Assembly: GCA_963969395.1 (NCBI GenBank)
Contig: OZ017799.1
Location: 8,806,501 to 8,870,500, forward strand
Direction of reading: 5' to 3'
Source: Pseudoscleropodium purum
Taxonomy: Eukaryota > Streptophyta > Bryopsida > Hypnales > Brachytheciaceae
DNA length: 64,000 nucleotides
The position numbers were made by a program, and so were the translations under genes. This document shows positions 24,534 through 37,751 of the stretch, in pieces. The number at the start of each line of letters is the position of its first letter. Positions within the stretch are counted from its first letter, which is position 1. The notes beneath the pieces are model-generated. The model was not told the DNA's origin. It made no database searches and saw only the letters and a list, made by a program, of their open reading frames with translations.

Positions 24534-25067
24534 TCAAGGTCCATGATCTTCAGAGCTTCGATTTCCCCCGTGCGGGAACAGTTGGGATGCATTGAGCGGC
24601 AGCCATGGCTGGTAAAACGCCCAGAGCTGCTGATTCGCTACAATGTTGCTCCCATTGTTGCCAGGGCTCTCGTTGTTGTAGCTTTGCAGCCCCACGTAGA
24701 AGCCGTCCGGCGTGACTTTGTAGTTGCAGGGCCCAGTGACGGAGCACGGCGGTCGCGTGTCGTAGTAGCTCCCCTTCCACGCCTGGAACTTTTGCGTGAA
24801 CGTCTTCCAGAAGAACTCGCAAGTGTAGAGCGTCATGCCGAAGATGTTCGGGCTGAACGACCACGAGTAGTTTGCCCCGGGCATCACTGGATACGCGCCC
24901 AGATCGGAGTCCTTGGACTCGCAATGCACCAGAATGGGGTCCAACCCAGCATTCAAAATGTGCACGGAAGCTCCTGAGGAGTAGTCGCAACTCGCTGGCG
25001 GCGTTGTGGCCATGGCGATGGTGGTTAGCATCACCACGAACAGTCGAGATCCAAGCCCCGGCGCCAT
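24534..25067 (-). CDS. Secreted S1-family protein (self-incompatibility S1 homologue, SPH type)
   Basis: Single exon, 177 residues, from ATG 25067; an upstream TTG in frame is ignored. Residues 1-26 form a hydrophobic signal peptide. The mature part follows the S1 pattern: HILNAG then ILVHCESKDSDLG (38-57), PGANYSWSFSPNIFG (63-77), TLYTCEF (79-85), then Cys108 and Cys114 before a dG-type end (TPDGFYV). The four cysteines at 49, 83, 108 and 114 match the family's disulphide set. S1 proteins are small secreted ligands: poppy PrsS triggers pollen self-incompatibility, but most family members have no known role. The acidic, Asn-rich C-terminal tail (about residues 130-177) is longer than usual. 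Confidence 0.88.
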   Translation of the reverse strand: MAPGLGSRLFVVMLTTIAMATTPPASCDYSSGASVHILNAGLDPILVHCESKDSDLGAYPVMPGANYSWSFSPNIFGMTLYTCEFFWKTFTQKFQAWKGSYYDTRPPCSVTGPCNYKVTPDGFYVGLQSYNNESPGNNGSNIVANQQLWAFYQPWLPLNASQLFPHGGNRSSEDHGP

Positions 25068-26380
25068 AGCTCCTGAAAACAAGCTCCAATTCTCGAGAAG
25101 GTAACATTTCTGGTTCTCATTCTAGAATTGGCTCGTGATTTGAGAGTTGCTGTACGTGTCCAGATGCTTCACGTTGCACAAGTCCGAGGAGAATGTGATC
25201 GCAAGCTGGGCATACGCGTGGGCTCCCGTGCAGGCATCCTCTCTTGCTGCTGGGTACTGAGTACCATCTGTGGCATAAATACCGCATTACTGTAAACTAT
25301 CTGGAGATCCAGGATTGCGGAGGCATCATGAGCACCATGAGAATTTGTGCAACCGTGATACGGCATTTTTAGTGCAAGGTGGAACCAAGTCAATCAACCT
25401 CTAAGAAGCCCAAATTCAGCTTCCTGATCTTGTTAGCACTCTTGGGTGGGCCTACTTTTGTTCAAATTTTCTCTCTTGGACCAACAGTTCCAATGTTCTT
25501 CTTCACGGACTAGCGCGATGTAACATTTGGTCCTATTTGAACTCTATTACCGTATTTTCACAGTAAGATCAATTGAATTTGTCAGTTTTTAACCATGGTC
25601 CTGAACCAGCTGCTGGTGAGTACTGGATCCCTCTTGATGAGCCACCAACGAGAATGCTCCTCTGCCGTTAATCTCGTGAAGGCCGACTGACTCATGCGGT
25701 TGTGGCAGCTTCAGAAACACGTCATTGTACATTCCCTTGGAAATTAGCCCCATGTGCTGATCACAAAAAAAATACATGATGGATTCAATCAACATGGGTT
25801 GTTCATGAACTGTCCAAGGTTTTACCTCATTTCAATATCAATGCACAACCTTCTCCGAATTGACTACCGTAGGTGAGCTTCTGATCTCATTCATGTTGGA
25901 GTCCAAGAGTCACGCCCTTTCGAAGTCGAGAGCTCTGCGTAATGTAGGTACAGCTCACAACGTGAATTGAATCCAAGGACGAATCAGACCTTGAATGCAA
26001 ATGGCGGACAAGTGGAGGATAATAAGAAGAGCTGGGAGCCTGGAGCAGCAATACCAGAGACTGTTGCAAACCCTAAGTCGCCCATGGTTTTACTCACAGG
26101 AAACGACTTTCAACTCTAAGTGTGCGTCGCTAAGGTATGTGAACCTAAAACAGACACCATCCGAAATGCTACACCTGCATTACATTTGGCACTGAAAGTC
26201 ATGTGCATTGGATCCAAAAATGTCTTACACTTTCAATACAAAGTGAAGAGTTTGCTAAATCTCCCAATGAAAGTTGAAGCATTTCAATTCTTGCTTCAAG
26301 GATGTCCAATGAAGGTAGTCTAGTGTCACCAGCGATTTCAATTTTGAAAATCCATGTTTTGAAAGTAGTCAAGCATATCA
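25068..26380. other. Intergenic DNA upstream of the S1-like gene
   Basis: No open frame here has protein-like composition. The first few hundred bases are the likely promoter of the minus-strand S1-like gene. From 26381 the sequence becomes a tandem array, listed separately. Confidence 0.5.
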
Positions 26381-26975
26381 AAATTCATTCAATGCAACAT
26401 GACAGTGATTTGCTGAAGTAAAGAATTCAACCCATACTCCCATTCAAATGGCGGAATCAACAAAACTGTCGCATTCAGCGTAGCTTACCATACTCTTGTG
26501 AGATTGTCCATGACGCTCTCGAGCACACTACAGTTTCTGAGACCTGAGATTATATCTGCATACGAAATCCATTCAATACACCGTGACATTGATTTGCTAC
26601 CACTGAAGTAAAATTTCAACCCAAATCCTCGTTCAAAAGTAGTGGAATCAACAAACGAGTCGCATTTAGGGTAGCTTCCCCTAATCTTGTGAGCCAGTTC
26701 ATCATACGCCCGAGCGCAATTTAGGGTTTTTGAAAACCTGAAATTATGTTTGCATACGAAATTCATTCAAAAGCACCGTGACAGTGACTTGCTACAACTG
26801 AAGTAAAATTTCAGCCCATGCCCTTACTAAAAAATGGTGGAATCAGCAAACTTGTCTCATTTAGGGTAAGCTTACCCTAATCCTATCAGTCAGTTCATCA
26901 TCCTCAAGGGAATATTCTAGGGTCAAACATTATCTACGAAATTCATTCCATGTACCGTGACATTGAATATTCCAG
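26381..26975. repeat. Tandem array of ~185-bp units upstream of the LEA-like gene
   Basis: Unit starts at 26381, 26564, 26758 and 26938 (spacing 183, 194 and 180; the last copy is cut short). Each copy opens with gaaatTcattcaa..accgtgacagtgattTGCt, then ctgaagtaaa, a ttcaaccca block, ggaatcaacaaa, cgcatttagggtagctt and tcatcat. The copies differ at many sites. The array stops about 100 bases before the start codon at 27072, so it forms the proximal promoter or 5' UTR region of that gene. Confidence 0.85.
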
Positions 26976-27071
26976 AAGAAGAGCCCGTGGCATGAGCACC
27001 AACACGAAGTCGGGATGAAATCCAACGAAAGGAGGGAGCGAGGAGAGCTCGGCCCACGCTTACGGTGACAG

Positions 27072-27434
27072 ATGGTGAAAGGACTTTCTGGAGAAGCAGG
27101 CGGGGCGAACCCTCGGAAGAAGTTTGCCAATGTGAAGGCGGCGCCAGTCCTCAAGGACGAGTCCTGGTGGACGCCGGATCCCCTGACGGGCGTGTATGTG
27201 CCGGAGTACTACCACGGCTACGTGACCACGGCGCCTCGGGCCACCAGGAAGAAAGCCTCGGGCCTTGGGGCTTCGTATGAGCGCAGCGAGACCGATCTGG
27301 ATCAGAGTCAAGGACCTTGGTTCGACAACATGGAGGAGCTGCCTGACATGAAACGCCACAAGAAAAAAAAAGGGAAATATAAGATCTCCATTCACCATAC
27401 AGTAAGGGAGAGGTTCCATTCACTGTACAGGTGA
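27072..27434 (+). CDS. Small LEA_3-like hydrophilic protein
   Basis: Intronless frame of 120 residues from ATG 27072. Residues 33-45 read WTPDPLTGVYVPE, which fits the W-x-PDP-x-TG-x-Y-x-PE core of the plant LEA_3 family (SAG21 type), preceded by a basic, Ala/Lys-rich N-terminus. A second aromatic patch, GPWFDNMEELPDM, is at 81-93, and the C-terminus is strongly basic. LEA_3 proteins are usually mitochondrial or plastid and accumulate under desiccation and oxidative stress. There is no long N-terminal presequence here, so location is uncertain. The last 25 residues after the lysine run may be intron read-through, since no other exon was identified. Confidence 0.65.
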   Translation: MVKGLSGEAGGANPRKKFANVKAAPVLKDESWWTPDPLTGVYVPEYYHGYVTTAPRATRKKASGLGASYERSETDLDQSQGPWFDNMEELPDMKRHKKKKGKYKISIHHTVRERFHSLYR

Positions 27435-28965
27435 ACTTTAAACCTTTCCGCACAACAATCTACAAACTTGCACCATCTAAAACTTTGCACATTTATTTTG
27501 TGTTAAGCTACAAAAACAATTGCAAAAAAAGAAAAGTCAATAGATCAAGCAGAATTCAAAGTTCACCTGTATGGACAATGGGGCCTCTAATGCACTGTAT
27601 GGTTCATGGTTAATAGAGCCTCTACCTTAACTGCACTTCACGTTTTTGCACACTTTTAGAATCATGGAACTGATTGCATTGTTGTTGTTGACTTGTTTTC
27701 CCTCATCAAAACTAAAAGAGGGCTTACAGATTCAAATGGCTCAAAATGCCTCTATTTAGAAGAAGCTGGGTTAATAAGTTCAAAAGATCAATTTCCGTAC
27801 GTCTTGCAGACGTGCGAAGCATGAGAGGGCAAGTTTTCATTTATGACATTCTCTAAGTCATTTGGAAGACCATAATTGGAGTCATGGAAATGAAGAAGAG
27901 GAGCAAAGATACTGATGCAACAACCAAAATAAGTAAAGAGAGGATCTGTGGAGAACTTACAGGAGCCAAAGAAGTCTCTTTCTACGCAAAACACGCACCT
28001 GCGGATATCAAAAAAATCTTCTGAGGAATGGACAATAGACCCATTCAGGAACGTCATGTAACGGCTGCAAGCAGGGAAATTGGTACCACAAGGGAGAAAC
28101 TTGGCTGCTTAGAATGTTGCAAGTGTTAGTGCCAGGATGGCCTGCCGTAGAATAACCTTGCCAAAGTTCTTGGGAAACTGGGACTCTGTCAAAGTCACTC
28201 GTGGAAATGATTGGAAATCCTTGATTGGACACTTGAATGGATTACAGCATTCCTTGGAGAAGCTGTCACTTGGGCTGTGGCACCGGCTTGTAGCTGCAAG
28301 TCGAACAGAATGCACAATTGCTCAAATTCTCTCGGCGTAATGAGACGTCAGGGAAACTCCAACTACCCAGAGGAGTGTAGGAATCTGCACACAAGTTCAG
28401 TCAAACAGGGGACAATTCTCTACGAGCTACAGCTGCTAAGTCAAGACTGAAGAGTTGAGATATCAAGCACAGTGATAACAGCGATCATTTGATAGATGAT
28501 GCGTGAAATTGAAAATATTAGATATGGGCCTCAAGATGAAACTTCCCTTTCCGAATGCATGCATGGGAAGATCGTCACTCAACTTCTGGCTAGCAGAATC
28601 AGAACAGGCCGAGCAGAGCTTTGATTCTATGAAAAAAATGATGCGCAAAGGAAGAAGAAACACTGATCACATATTGAGTCAACAACAATGCGAGCTACTC
28701 CCAAACAAAAGTGAGACCGACAGACCTGCAAAATGCTTCGTTGGATTAGAGAAGAATTAGAGAAGTTTACACGGGGTTCTTGTCAGTTTCAAGATGACTA
28801 GGAGTCATCACTGGCTAAAAAAAATGAACAAAATTTATTAAGTATACCACTGACGAGAACACTGAGGCGCATTCCCAATGCGAAGAAACAATGAGTGCTG
28901 CAAAATGTAAGTGGGCGTCTAATCTCTTCAATTACCTAATAATCCACTATAACCTGTAACTATAT
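27435..28965. other. Intergenic DNA between the LEA-like gene and the P5A ATPase
   Basis: Contains the probable LEA 3' UTR (27435-27780) and the ATPase 3' UTR near 28900. Several short open frames overlap on both strands at 27788-28450, but none shows a conserved motif and splice joins could not be found. Nothing else was recognised. Confidence 0.5.
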
Positions 28966-31900
28966 CTACTGGATCTTTTTAGCACCTGAAGCCCTGGTAG
29001 GTCTTCGGCGTGGCCGATACAAAGGCATCTTTGCAGGAAATAGCCATCGCAAAGAATGTTCCCAGATATAGCAACTGACCATCATTCCAAATGCCATCAA
29101 AAGAAGTTGATGTCCGAAGGGCTTTGGAAGAGGCACAAGCCTCAGCCAATCATTCAAGCTGCGAAACACATCAGATGTAATGGCAGTGAAGAAAATTGCT
29201 GCCGAGGTTAGAGCATAGTAGAAAGCCTTGTTCTCCCGAATACTTTGGTTGAAAGGATGACCAATATAATTCACAGCAAAAGTGGCCACCTGTGACAGCA
29301 TCACCAGAAGTCAGTCCCAAAAAATAAAAAACAACTTCTGCTTCAGTAAATCAGTGGCTATGATTGACACCATTGCATCTCAGTTTGATAGCTGTAATGA
29401 AATCAATATAGCTTGTGACTACAAATAAGGTAAAAGGGACCATTCAAACGATATTCTCTTAGGTGCATTACCAGAAAGGTGGTTCTTCAAAAGAATGTCA
29501 CAAGCTCATAAGACATAAACACCACCTCTGTAAGCAACGGATTTTACCTGAATCATCATGTTGGCCATATATGAGACTGTGTTGACAAGATTGGGCGTGA
29601 ACTCTGAGTCAGGCTCAACGCATTCTTCGGGCATGAAAGCCTGGGCACCCTTCACAGCTGTGATGAGAAATGATATATGTATTGCAAATTGGCCAAGCAG
29701 TGAAAGAATGACGTAAGGGCTGAATATGTTCGGATGTGGTCGTTGAGCTGATAAGGTGTCAAGAGGTCGCGCGTGGGAAATGAAGAGGAAAAAGGTTGCA
29801 GTGAAAAGACCGCTAATCGTCGCCTGCATCATAAAGATGAACAAATAGTAGCTGAGTAGAAGAACTTTCATGGATTTCTTAACACCAACTCGATAAAAGA
29901 AAAGCGTGTATAGTAAACCATTAGATTCAAATAAAAACTCAAAATTAGGATTAAAAATGATAATAATACTGACCTGCATGTCACCAAGCTTCACTCCATC
30001 CAGGTACATCACACTCAGAACATAAGCTGTTGCCAAGCAATTTAAACCCAAAATCTTGAACATCTGCAAGGTTGTTACTAGTGTACTACGACCTTGGCGT
30101 ATAATATCGGTAGTGGGCCGCACAGAAGAATGTTTTGCAGTGAAGGGAGCTGCCATAGAGGCATCTCCAAGCTTCACCACTGGAGCCCTTCCATCACCCT
30201 CCTCATTCATCTCGTCAATCAACTTTTTTATCTCCTTTCTCTTAATCTCAGCAGGGGTGAGTTGTCGACCACTTGGTGACAGCTGATCTGCAGCAGAGAG
30301 GCCGGTTTTCGAAGATTGTCCGCCTTCGTTTGGTGTGACAGCGCCTTGTGAACCTGAAACCCCACCCTTCCGCCTTGGTTTGGCGTTCACAGCTGTATCC
30401 AGTACGATTCGCAATTAGAAAAAAATAACTGGCTAAGACACATACCAGATTGCTCCAGCTGGGACTTAAAAAGCCCTCAATCGCCTGGTCTGAAAAATCG
30501 TCACTGTAATTGCTGGAGCATCAATTACAGTATTGAAACTTTGAAAGACGTTACGAAGAAGACCAAGCTGTTAATTACCTGGACTAGATGCCGTACCCGA
30601 TGAATCTGTTGGAGAGGCAGTTGTTGCTGGTTCCTTTGAGGCTTTTGCTGGAGGAATGGCGTTAAGAAGCGCCACCCCAGCATGAGCCTAGACAACAAGA
30701 CAAGGTTAACCAGTCAATCCTGACCCAAACCTTGCCAAAGTTTCCATGCATATCTAGCAAAATCGCCAAAAGTTTATCAGATAGACACCTCACCTGCTTA
30801 AGTGCTCCAACATCATTAGTACCATCACCACACATAAGAGTAGTGCGGCCCACAGCTTTCAATGTTGTTAATATTAGCTCCTTCTGGTCAGGAGCCACCC
30901 TGGCAAATACCTGAAAGCGAGCACCAATTCGTAAGGTGATATTTACGCCGTCTCGAACCTTTTTACTTGAGAAGTTGCCTGGAACTCTATCATAAACCCA
31001 GAGCAATGATGTTTCACCATACAAACCATAAATGAGGATACTGCTAAATTGCAAATCTTGCGGACAATATGGTTTTAAGACCGCGAGATGATACTGACCT
31101 GAGTGAGAGGAACGACTATTTGCAGAGCATTGGTTCGCTGCAGCATACCAAGACCATCACCAGCAACACAAAAATCATGGACCTCTGCCACGTCCAAAAC
31201 CTCATCTTTGCTGCAACAAAAAGCACACCACCCTTGTTACAGATTACACAACAGGCAGATGTCCACAAAGATTTCCAACTTAGAATACTCTTGCAATAAG
31301 CTCAACCAAATGAGGATGAAAATGCAACCGAACGTACTTGTACGGTAATTTGAGTTTTTCATCAGGTGAAAGCCAGTCGAACTGCCCAGCTAAATCACCA
31401 GATCTTTGTGTCAAAATCAACACAGGCCTAGTCACAATATGAACTTGAGCTGCCACATGGCAAGCTGTTAACGCCTGATCGCCAGTAATCATCACCTGTC
31501 AAGCACAGCGAAAAAAAATTACTTTTCAGGTACGCCAACCAGACCAATAAGCACGAACATTAAGCAAACAATAATGTATATCAGTTGGTCTGCAGTTAGT
31601 CTAAAGCTCAGAAGACTGCAAAACCCCAACCATGTGTAGACATACGAATTTCATCAATTCGATGAATGAGCCAAGTGCAGCAAACATATCAGTGTTTACT
31701 AAAAATATCACCTAGAAATCAGTCTAGGACAAATCAATCGCTGTTCCATGAGCTAAGGGTACTGACATCACTCTTGACGACACAGATATGCTTATTGACA
31801 TCATTTCAGAAAACATAAGACAACGTCCATACAAGCATTCCTGATCAATGACACCAAAAGTGTATATATACCAGATCATGAGAGGCCCCCTTGAGCTCCT

Positions 31901-34900
31901 TCAGAACTTCCGCAGAATCATTACGCAAAGGGCATGCAAAAACCTGCATAACACGTTACACTTGAGCACCCAAGAGTGTGTACTCATGTTCAAATAACTG
32001 CAGCAAATCAACTTCTAGCAGCCATTGGAAGTCCAAAGAAAACTCTTTCCTAAGTATTCTCATTCATGTACAATAGGTGTTTGTACGTACAGCAAATCCA
32101 GCAAACGTCAAATCAGTCTCCACAGTTTCACGATCCAAAGACCTGGCTTCACCAACCTGCAATTTCAACAGAAAATTGACATTATTCAACAAATGCATAA
32201 GTAGGATCTAAACGCAATTCCTGAATAAATCAAAAGCTCCCATATTAATTTCTGATCCATTTGCAATCGAGGCATGACAAAACGTTCGTATACAGTAGTC
32301 ACAAAATTAAAATGTAGATCAACAGACCAAGACTATGAACTTACCGCCATGTCTGGAAGAATTTTGTATGCCAAAGCAAGTACACGAGCCCCTTGACGAG
32401 TATATTCCTTGTATATTTCTACATAGTTATCAGGGACATTGGCCAACCTCTCCTGTATTGTTTCTGGAGCACCCTGCAAAAGGAAGGAATCAAAATCACA
32501 AACTAGCCAACTATATCGACCAACTTATAGATCACTCGAGCATTGCACGAGAGATGCTCCTGCAAAGGCACCACCAAGAACATCCCTGAAGAGATACTGC
32601 ATTAGGTGTGTACGTTCGTTTCGACGGAAGCTCAGTACTTGGTGATTTACGAATAAAAATAGAGTTGGAAAATATAACTCACAACAAGTCACGCTAGCCG
32701 AGTGGCAGACTGCCTAATGGTTACCTTAACGAGAGCCAGAAAAGTATCGTCGGTGCGAGCAACAACAGCCATTCGCTTCAGATGCGACGCAAAATGATGC
32801 CGCTGAATTATTTGAACTGGCTGCCCTGCTCCCCTGCACACAATGATGGCATATAGTGAGCTCGGCGATCATCTGAAACGTGACGCGCACAAATACTTCG
32901 TTCAAATGAGAGCATTTCCATAACTGACCCTTCAGACAAGCTTGACTGGCAAATGCGCAAAAGCTTGAAGAATCCATCGCCAAATTCTGAATGAGTTAAA
33001 GTTTGGAAAGAAACCAGAAGGAAATCTGGACCTGCAATCTAGCCAGAGTATCTTCAAATTTCAGATTTGTTCCGGTTAACCTCCCTTGAAACACAGGCTG
33101 GTTTTAGCCGAAATAAATTCCCTCTCCTTGATAGAACACGACATTCCGCTCAAACTAACAGAAATTCGCAAAACAAGAGAAAGCTGGACTTATGCCCAAA
33201 CTTACTTGCGAGAGATGGCTTTCTCATCAGCAGTGTACATCCACTCGATTCCTTTCAGAGCTGCCTTCTCCAGCGGGTCACCAACCTGTCGATGTTCCAT
33301 GACACGTCATATATCTAACAATGACCATCCTTTCGTAACATTACTACAGACTTTCATATTCAAATCACGCCATCTCTTCGTACCAAAGAGAAAAGGAAGG
33401 AAATCTTACAGTCTTGCCGTCAACAAAGACTAGAGCATGGCAAGCAGCAAGAATCTGCATAGTTAAAGTCGCCAACTTGCTCGGCTCTGTTTCCAACTTT
33501 GAAGTCCCATCTGCACCAACTACTCCTCGAAATTCCTGGTTGCAATCACATCAATCTAACGTTAGGCACTGCAGCGGTACTGGTATGAAATCGAAACAAC
33601 TCTAAAGCTGTGGTGCTCCTATGAAAAAGTTGTATGCATTCTTAATCTGATAACACAGCAAGTTCAGAACAGCAGGAGAATGAACTTCAAAGGTGGCCCC
33701 AAATATACTTTTATGCCTCATGACACGTGAATTACCATGTCATCACTGGTTAAAGTGCCAGTTTTGTCAAAGCAGCAGACATCCACCTGTCAGCAACCTC
33801 GGCATTAAAGTTGTGTCAAACAATGCATAGAAATTATTTGAAGTGGATCGTCTGAAGCTATAATATTACCCATCAGCCACGCAAAAATTATATATCAAAC
33901 TTAAATATGGCAAGTAAAACATAAATTTCCAAGGACTGCATGATGGATACAAAATACAACAAGATGCTCTTCACACACTCTATAAAACTAAATATCGCGA
34001 CGCCTTTCAAAAAAGACAATAAAACAAACCTTGCCACCGAATGGGATACGAAATGGCTCTGTGCAATATATGCCTTTGCGCGCTAGAGCGATGAGAGAAG
34101 TGTTAACAGCAATGGAAAGCTCCATGGGCAATTCCGGAGGAATAACGGAAGTGATGATAAGAGAGCAGTTCAGTAACAGCTTATACTTGCTTCTTGTTGG
34201 ATCTTCCAGACCCTACATAAGCCAAATGTAGGCCATACTTGTTTAATTAGTATGGCCAGCATCTCTCAAAGGACTGCTACACAGGAAATAATAATAAATA
34301 CAGCATCTCCAATGGAACATTTTGAACACCAATACTAGGTATACTTCTCTTTAAAAAAATGTTCTCAAACTAAAATTTCACATGTTACCCTTTTCTTTTT
34401 TTTTCAGAGAGAAGGCAACGACCATATCGTCAGGAAAATATCGAACCGACGATGATAGACTTCTGAAAGTATGAAACATGGAATCATTACCTTTTTCAGC
34501 ACATAACCGGCAGCAATCAGGGCGAAAAACACCAGGAAGAGGATAAAAATACCACTTTCCCAGTTATTTGCAGTTACCTGTAAACACAAGTGTCTTCCAA
34601 GGTCAGAAACCTACAATTATTCAATTTATTAATTCTGGGGAGAGGGGATGGGGAGGAGAAACACTGGAAACAGAAAGAAAAGGACATATATGAAGCAATT
34701 CATTGTTCGATCGTCAAGCATAAATCTGAAATGTAATTGACATATAAAGAACTCAGAATCATTACTAGAGGAAATGTCATCAAGTCGGTGTAAGAATGAC
34801 TGTCCCTGCAAAAATAAAATAAAAATAAAAGCGAATGACAGATGCTGGCAGGTCGGACAATATAGTAAATGACTGTCATAAACAAAAGTTTGAATAGATA

Positions 34901-37751
34901 GACAGTACCCGTTCTGTTGAGAAGAGAATAGTACGCATGAGTTTCCCTTGACTGGTCTCAAATCCTGTTCTCAATACAATCGCTAAACAACCTCCATCAG
35001 GTGTCTTCAGAGTACTGGACTGCAGTCAATTAGCCAAGTGATGCATCAAAATGAGAAGCATCCCCCGTCAAATAAGATCTAGAAGAACTCATTCGATCCT
35101 GGCAAACCCTATTCAAATCTAGTTACAAAATTGACGTGAGCATTAGCTACCTTGTCTGGAGTGTGTTGCAGTATCTTGGTGCCCCCAAAGAGGACATGAT
35201 TTTTATCCCGCCTTATTGACAACCTCTCGTCAGAATCACGACCAACGATGGACCCCTGCAGACAAGACAGTGCTTCGATAATTACTCTTCGTGCTGAAAT
35301 ACACAATATTCGAGTTCATTCTCCTCAGATAGTGGCTATCCACTACAAATTGCTCGAACAGGATGCAGCTACACCAGAACAACACCCTTCAAAATTCGTA
35401 TGCTACAAAACACATAGGCATCGTAGCCTATGCTCCTAATAGAAGTCAATTCAAGTCAAGACACGACACGTGACGTTCAAGAGGTTTCCCAACAGACTCT
35501 ATTCATAGACAATTCAGTGCTTACTTTCCATTGTGGCGTAGACTCTCCAGTAAGCAGAGCTTCATTGGCGATTGCGCTTCCAGCAACAAGTAACATGTCT
35601 GCAGGAACAGTTCGCTCCTCGCTACCAACTCCAGTAGGTCGTCCAATTGAAACCACATCTCCAGGAATAAGATCCATCCCTGACATTTTCACCCACCTGT
35701 GATAATCACAGACTCCATTAGTTCAAATCAGGTCACGCACAGCATGATTGAACTATCACAATTGAGAAACCATGAAAAGAAAGCCACAAAACCCTCGGAT
35801 GTACTTACTTTCCACCACGATGGACCGTTAGAGTCTGGCTATCCACTCTAACTCTTCGCAGCTCAGACAAGGTTCGCAGCCTGCTCTTGACAACGGTTGA
35901 TTCAAAAAGAACAAGCATGAAGAGGGTGAAAACGCTGTAGAGCCAATAGTCGTCAAGACACCATAGTCCCACGCAAAACACCTGCACAACTCAAGACAAG
36001 CCAAAACTCAATTTTAGAAGTTGAGAATGACAGTGAATCTTCTTTGACGTCACCAGAAGATAAACTTAATCTACATGCCCTAATGAGAGCCTTACTTCTA
36101 CAGCGTGAACAGAGTAAAGCAGTACAGCTTCCTTATCTTCAAAGTCTATCTAATAAATTTGTCAGACTTCATCAAGGATGTGTTGAACACGTAGTGTACA
36201 CTTCATTACCACACCTAATGCAGCCAAGGACTTTAAACACCACCAGTTCATTGGATCTGTATTGTAAGACTTGGTTTCACACCCATGGAACTATTTGTAT
36301 GCATTCCTACTAGAGCACAGAGGAGGGTACATAGCACAGAGGAGACAGAGGATGGCATCCAAACCTGGAAGACAAAAAATGGCTCCATGCAATTCTCCTT
36401 CATTAGTTTCTGAAAATTTGGCTGAGGAAATTCAAACCTAAACACGCACATACACAATTCTAAGTTAAATTGATAAGCCTGCTCAATCTCAATTTTATAA
36501 TACTAATGCAACCAAGTTAAATTCTCGATTAATAACCCCACATAAAAAAAGCATGCGTCAGGACACAAATATGCAAGATCTTTATGAGCTCCAGTCTCTA
36601 TAAATTGCACACGAATAGGTTAAATGGAAAAAAAATCTACTAGATATTGGTCACTGGAATATAGCACAATGCAGCGCAAGAGGAGGCAGAAAAGATAAAC
36701 AAGGAAAACGTACATATTCTTTCCCCACTTTTCAGTTGCAGCCAATGCCTTTGCCTCACTGCCATGACCAGTGCTTTTGGAATAAATTCCAAATGTTTCC
36801 TTTGTTGGATAATCCAGTTTACAGAACTTATTGAGCTCTTTAGAATAAGTGAAGCGTTGTTTCCTGAAGTCAAATCCGATTTCCTCAAAACCAGCAGGAA
36901 GGTAGTCGGAGACAAGCCCATAATCTCGACCCCCCGATCGCTTCTCAGCAACTATCTGCAACATACAAAAAAAAATTTAAATTGATGAGAATGAAGTGAA
37001 AACCTTCAACTCATACAGAAACATCAGAACGCTCCTTTAACTTATCAATGCTCACTGCATCATTGGCGTTCACAGGTACACAAAAGCTAGTTTGACAAAT
37101 TACTCTCTGCAAGTTGTGAGCATCCGTAATTAGCTCATACAACTAACGAGGAGATTCATCATTAGCTCAAACAACTCACCTTGCAACTCATGAACCAAGA
37201 AGACCTAACGCACACTCAACTCAAAAGCACGATTCTCTAGCAAGACTTCAAATTTCCTCGATCAATCGCAACAGAGCTCAAGATCGCCTAGGGAGCTTAC
37301 CAATTTCCTCATTTGCAAGGGCACCACTTCCTTGCCCCCTGAGAATTTGGTAGGAGTGACCTTGCAAACATCCGCCTCGTGAATGTCGGTCACCTGTAAC
37401 CAATTCCAGGTACACAAAATCAATCCCTAAAATCCTCAATTCTCCTCAATTCTCAAAACCCTAAAAGAATCAAAAATCAAACTTTTCTCAGCCAATCCCT
37501 CGCACCTTGCTAGCCTGCGAGAAGCAACGAAAATCCACCGACCACGCGGAGAACAGGAACGTCAAGATGTGCAGAATCGCAATCGCGACCAGCACGATCC
37601 CGGCATCCGTGGAGTCCAGCTTCGTAGCCACTCCGAGCAACCAAAACACATAAGCGCCCAGGAAGGGCCAAATATCCAATCGCCATATGGTGGATCGCCA
37701 CTTGTAAAGCTCCACCTGCCGCACAATCTTTCCTTCCGCCGCCAACCCCAT
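28966..37751 (-). CDS. PDR2: P5A-type ATPase (PDR2/MIA, Spf1, ATP13A1 orthologue)
   Basis: An ER membrane P-type ATPase that removes misplaced transmembrane helices; plant mutants affect pollen and phosphate responses. Twenty-four exons give 1210 residues: 37751-37506, 37393-37301, 36955-36714, 36437-36365, 35981-35809, 35696-35525, 35255-35151, 35019-34909, 34577-34491, 34212-34030, 33786-33736, 33535-33410, 33285-33206, 32833-32725, 32473-32345, 32156-32091, 31943-31872, 31495-31338, 31210-31099, 30910-30794, 30687-30579, 30392-29974, 29823-29548, 29289-28966. All phases agree. Motifs: actuator TGES 325-328, P5A signature PPELP 459-463, phosphorylation site DKTGT with Asp502, hinge GDGTND 824-829. 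A variable Ser/Thr/Pro linker (about 848-905) precedes the last membrane helices. Start is ATG 37751; the frame to 37805 begins with GTG. Confidence 0.97.
29824..29973 (-). other. In-frame, stop-free intron of the P5A ATPase
   Basis: This 150-base intron sits between exons 22 and 23, with donor gtcagt after CAG and acceptor gatgcag. Its length is a multiple of three and it has no stop codon, so retention would add 50 mostly hydrophobic residues to the membrane region. Comparison with the family (GDVQATISG continuing straight on in Arabidopsis) shows it is normally removed. Confidence 0.8.

Noticed and set aside
32688..32760. tRNA-like stretch (tagccgagtggcagactgcc) near an exon border
   Set aside because: It resembles a Ser/Leu tRNA D-arm, but there is no matching acceptor stem or T-arm, and the sequence runs into ATPase exon 14.
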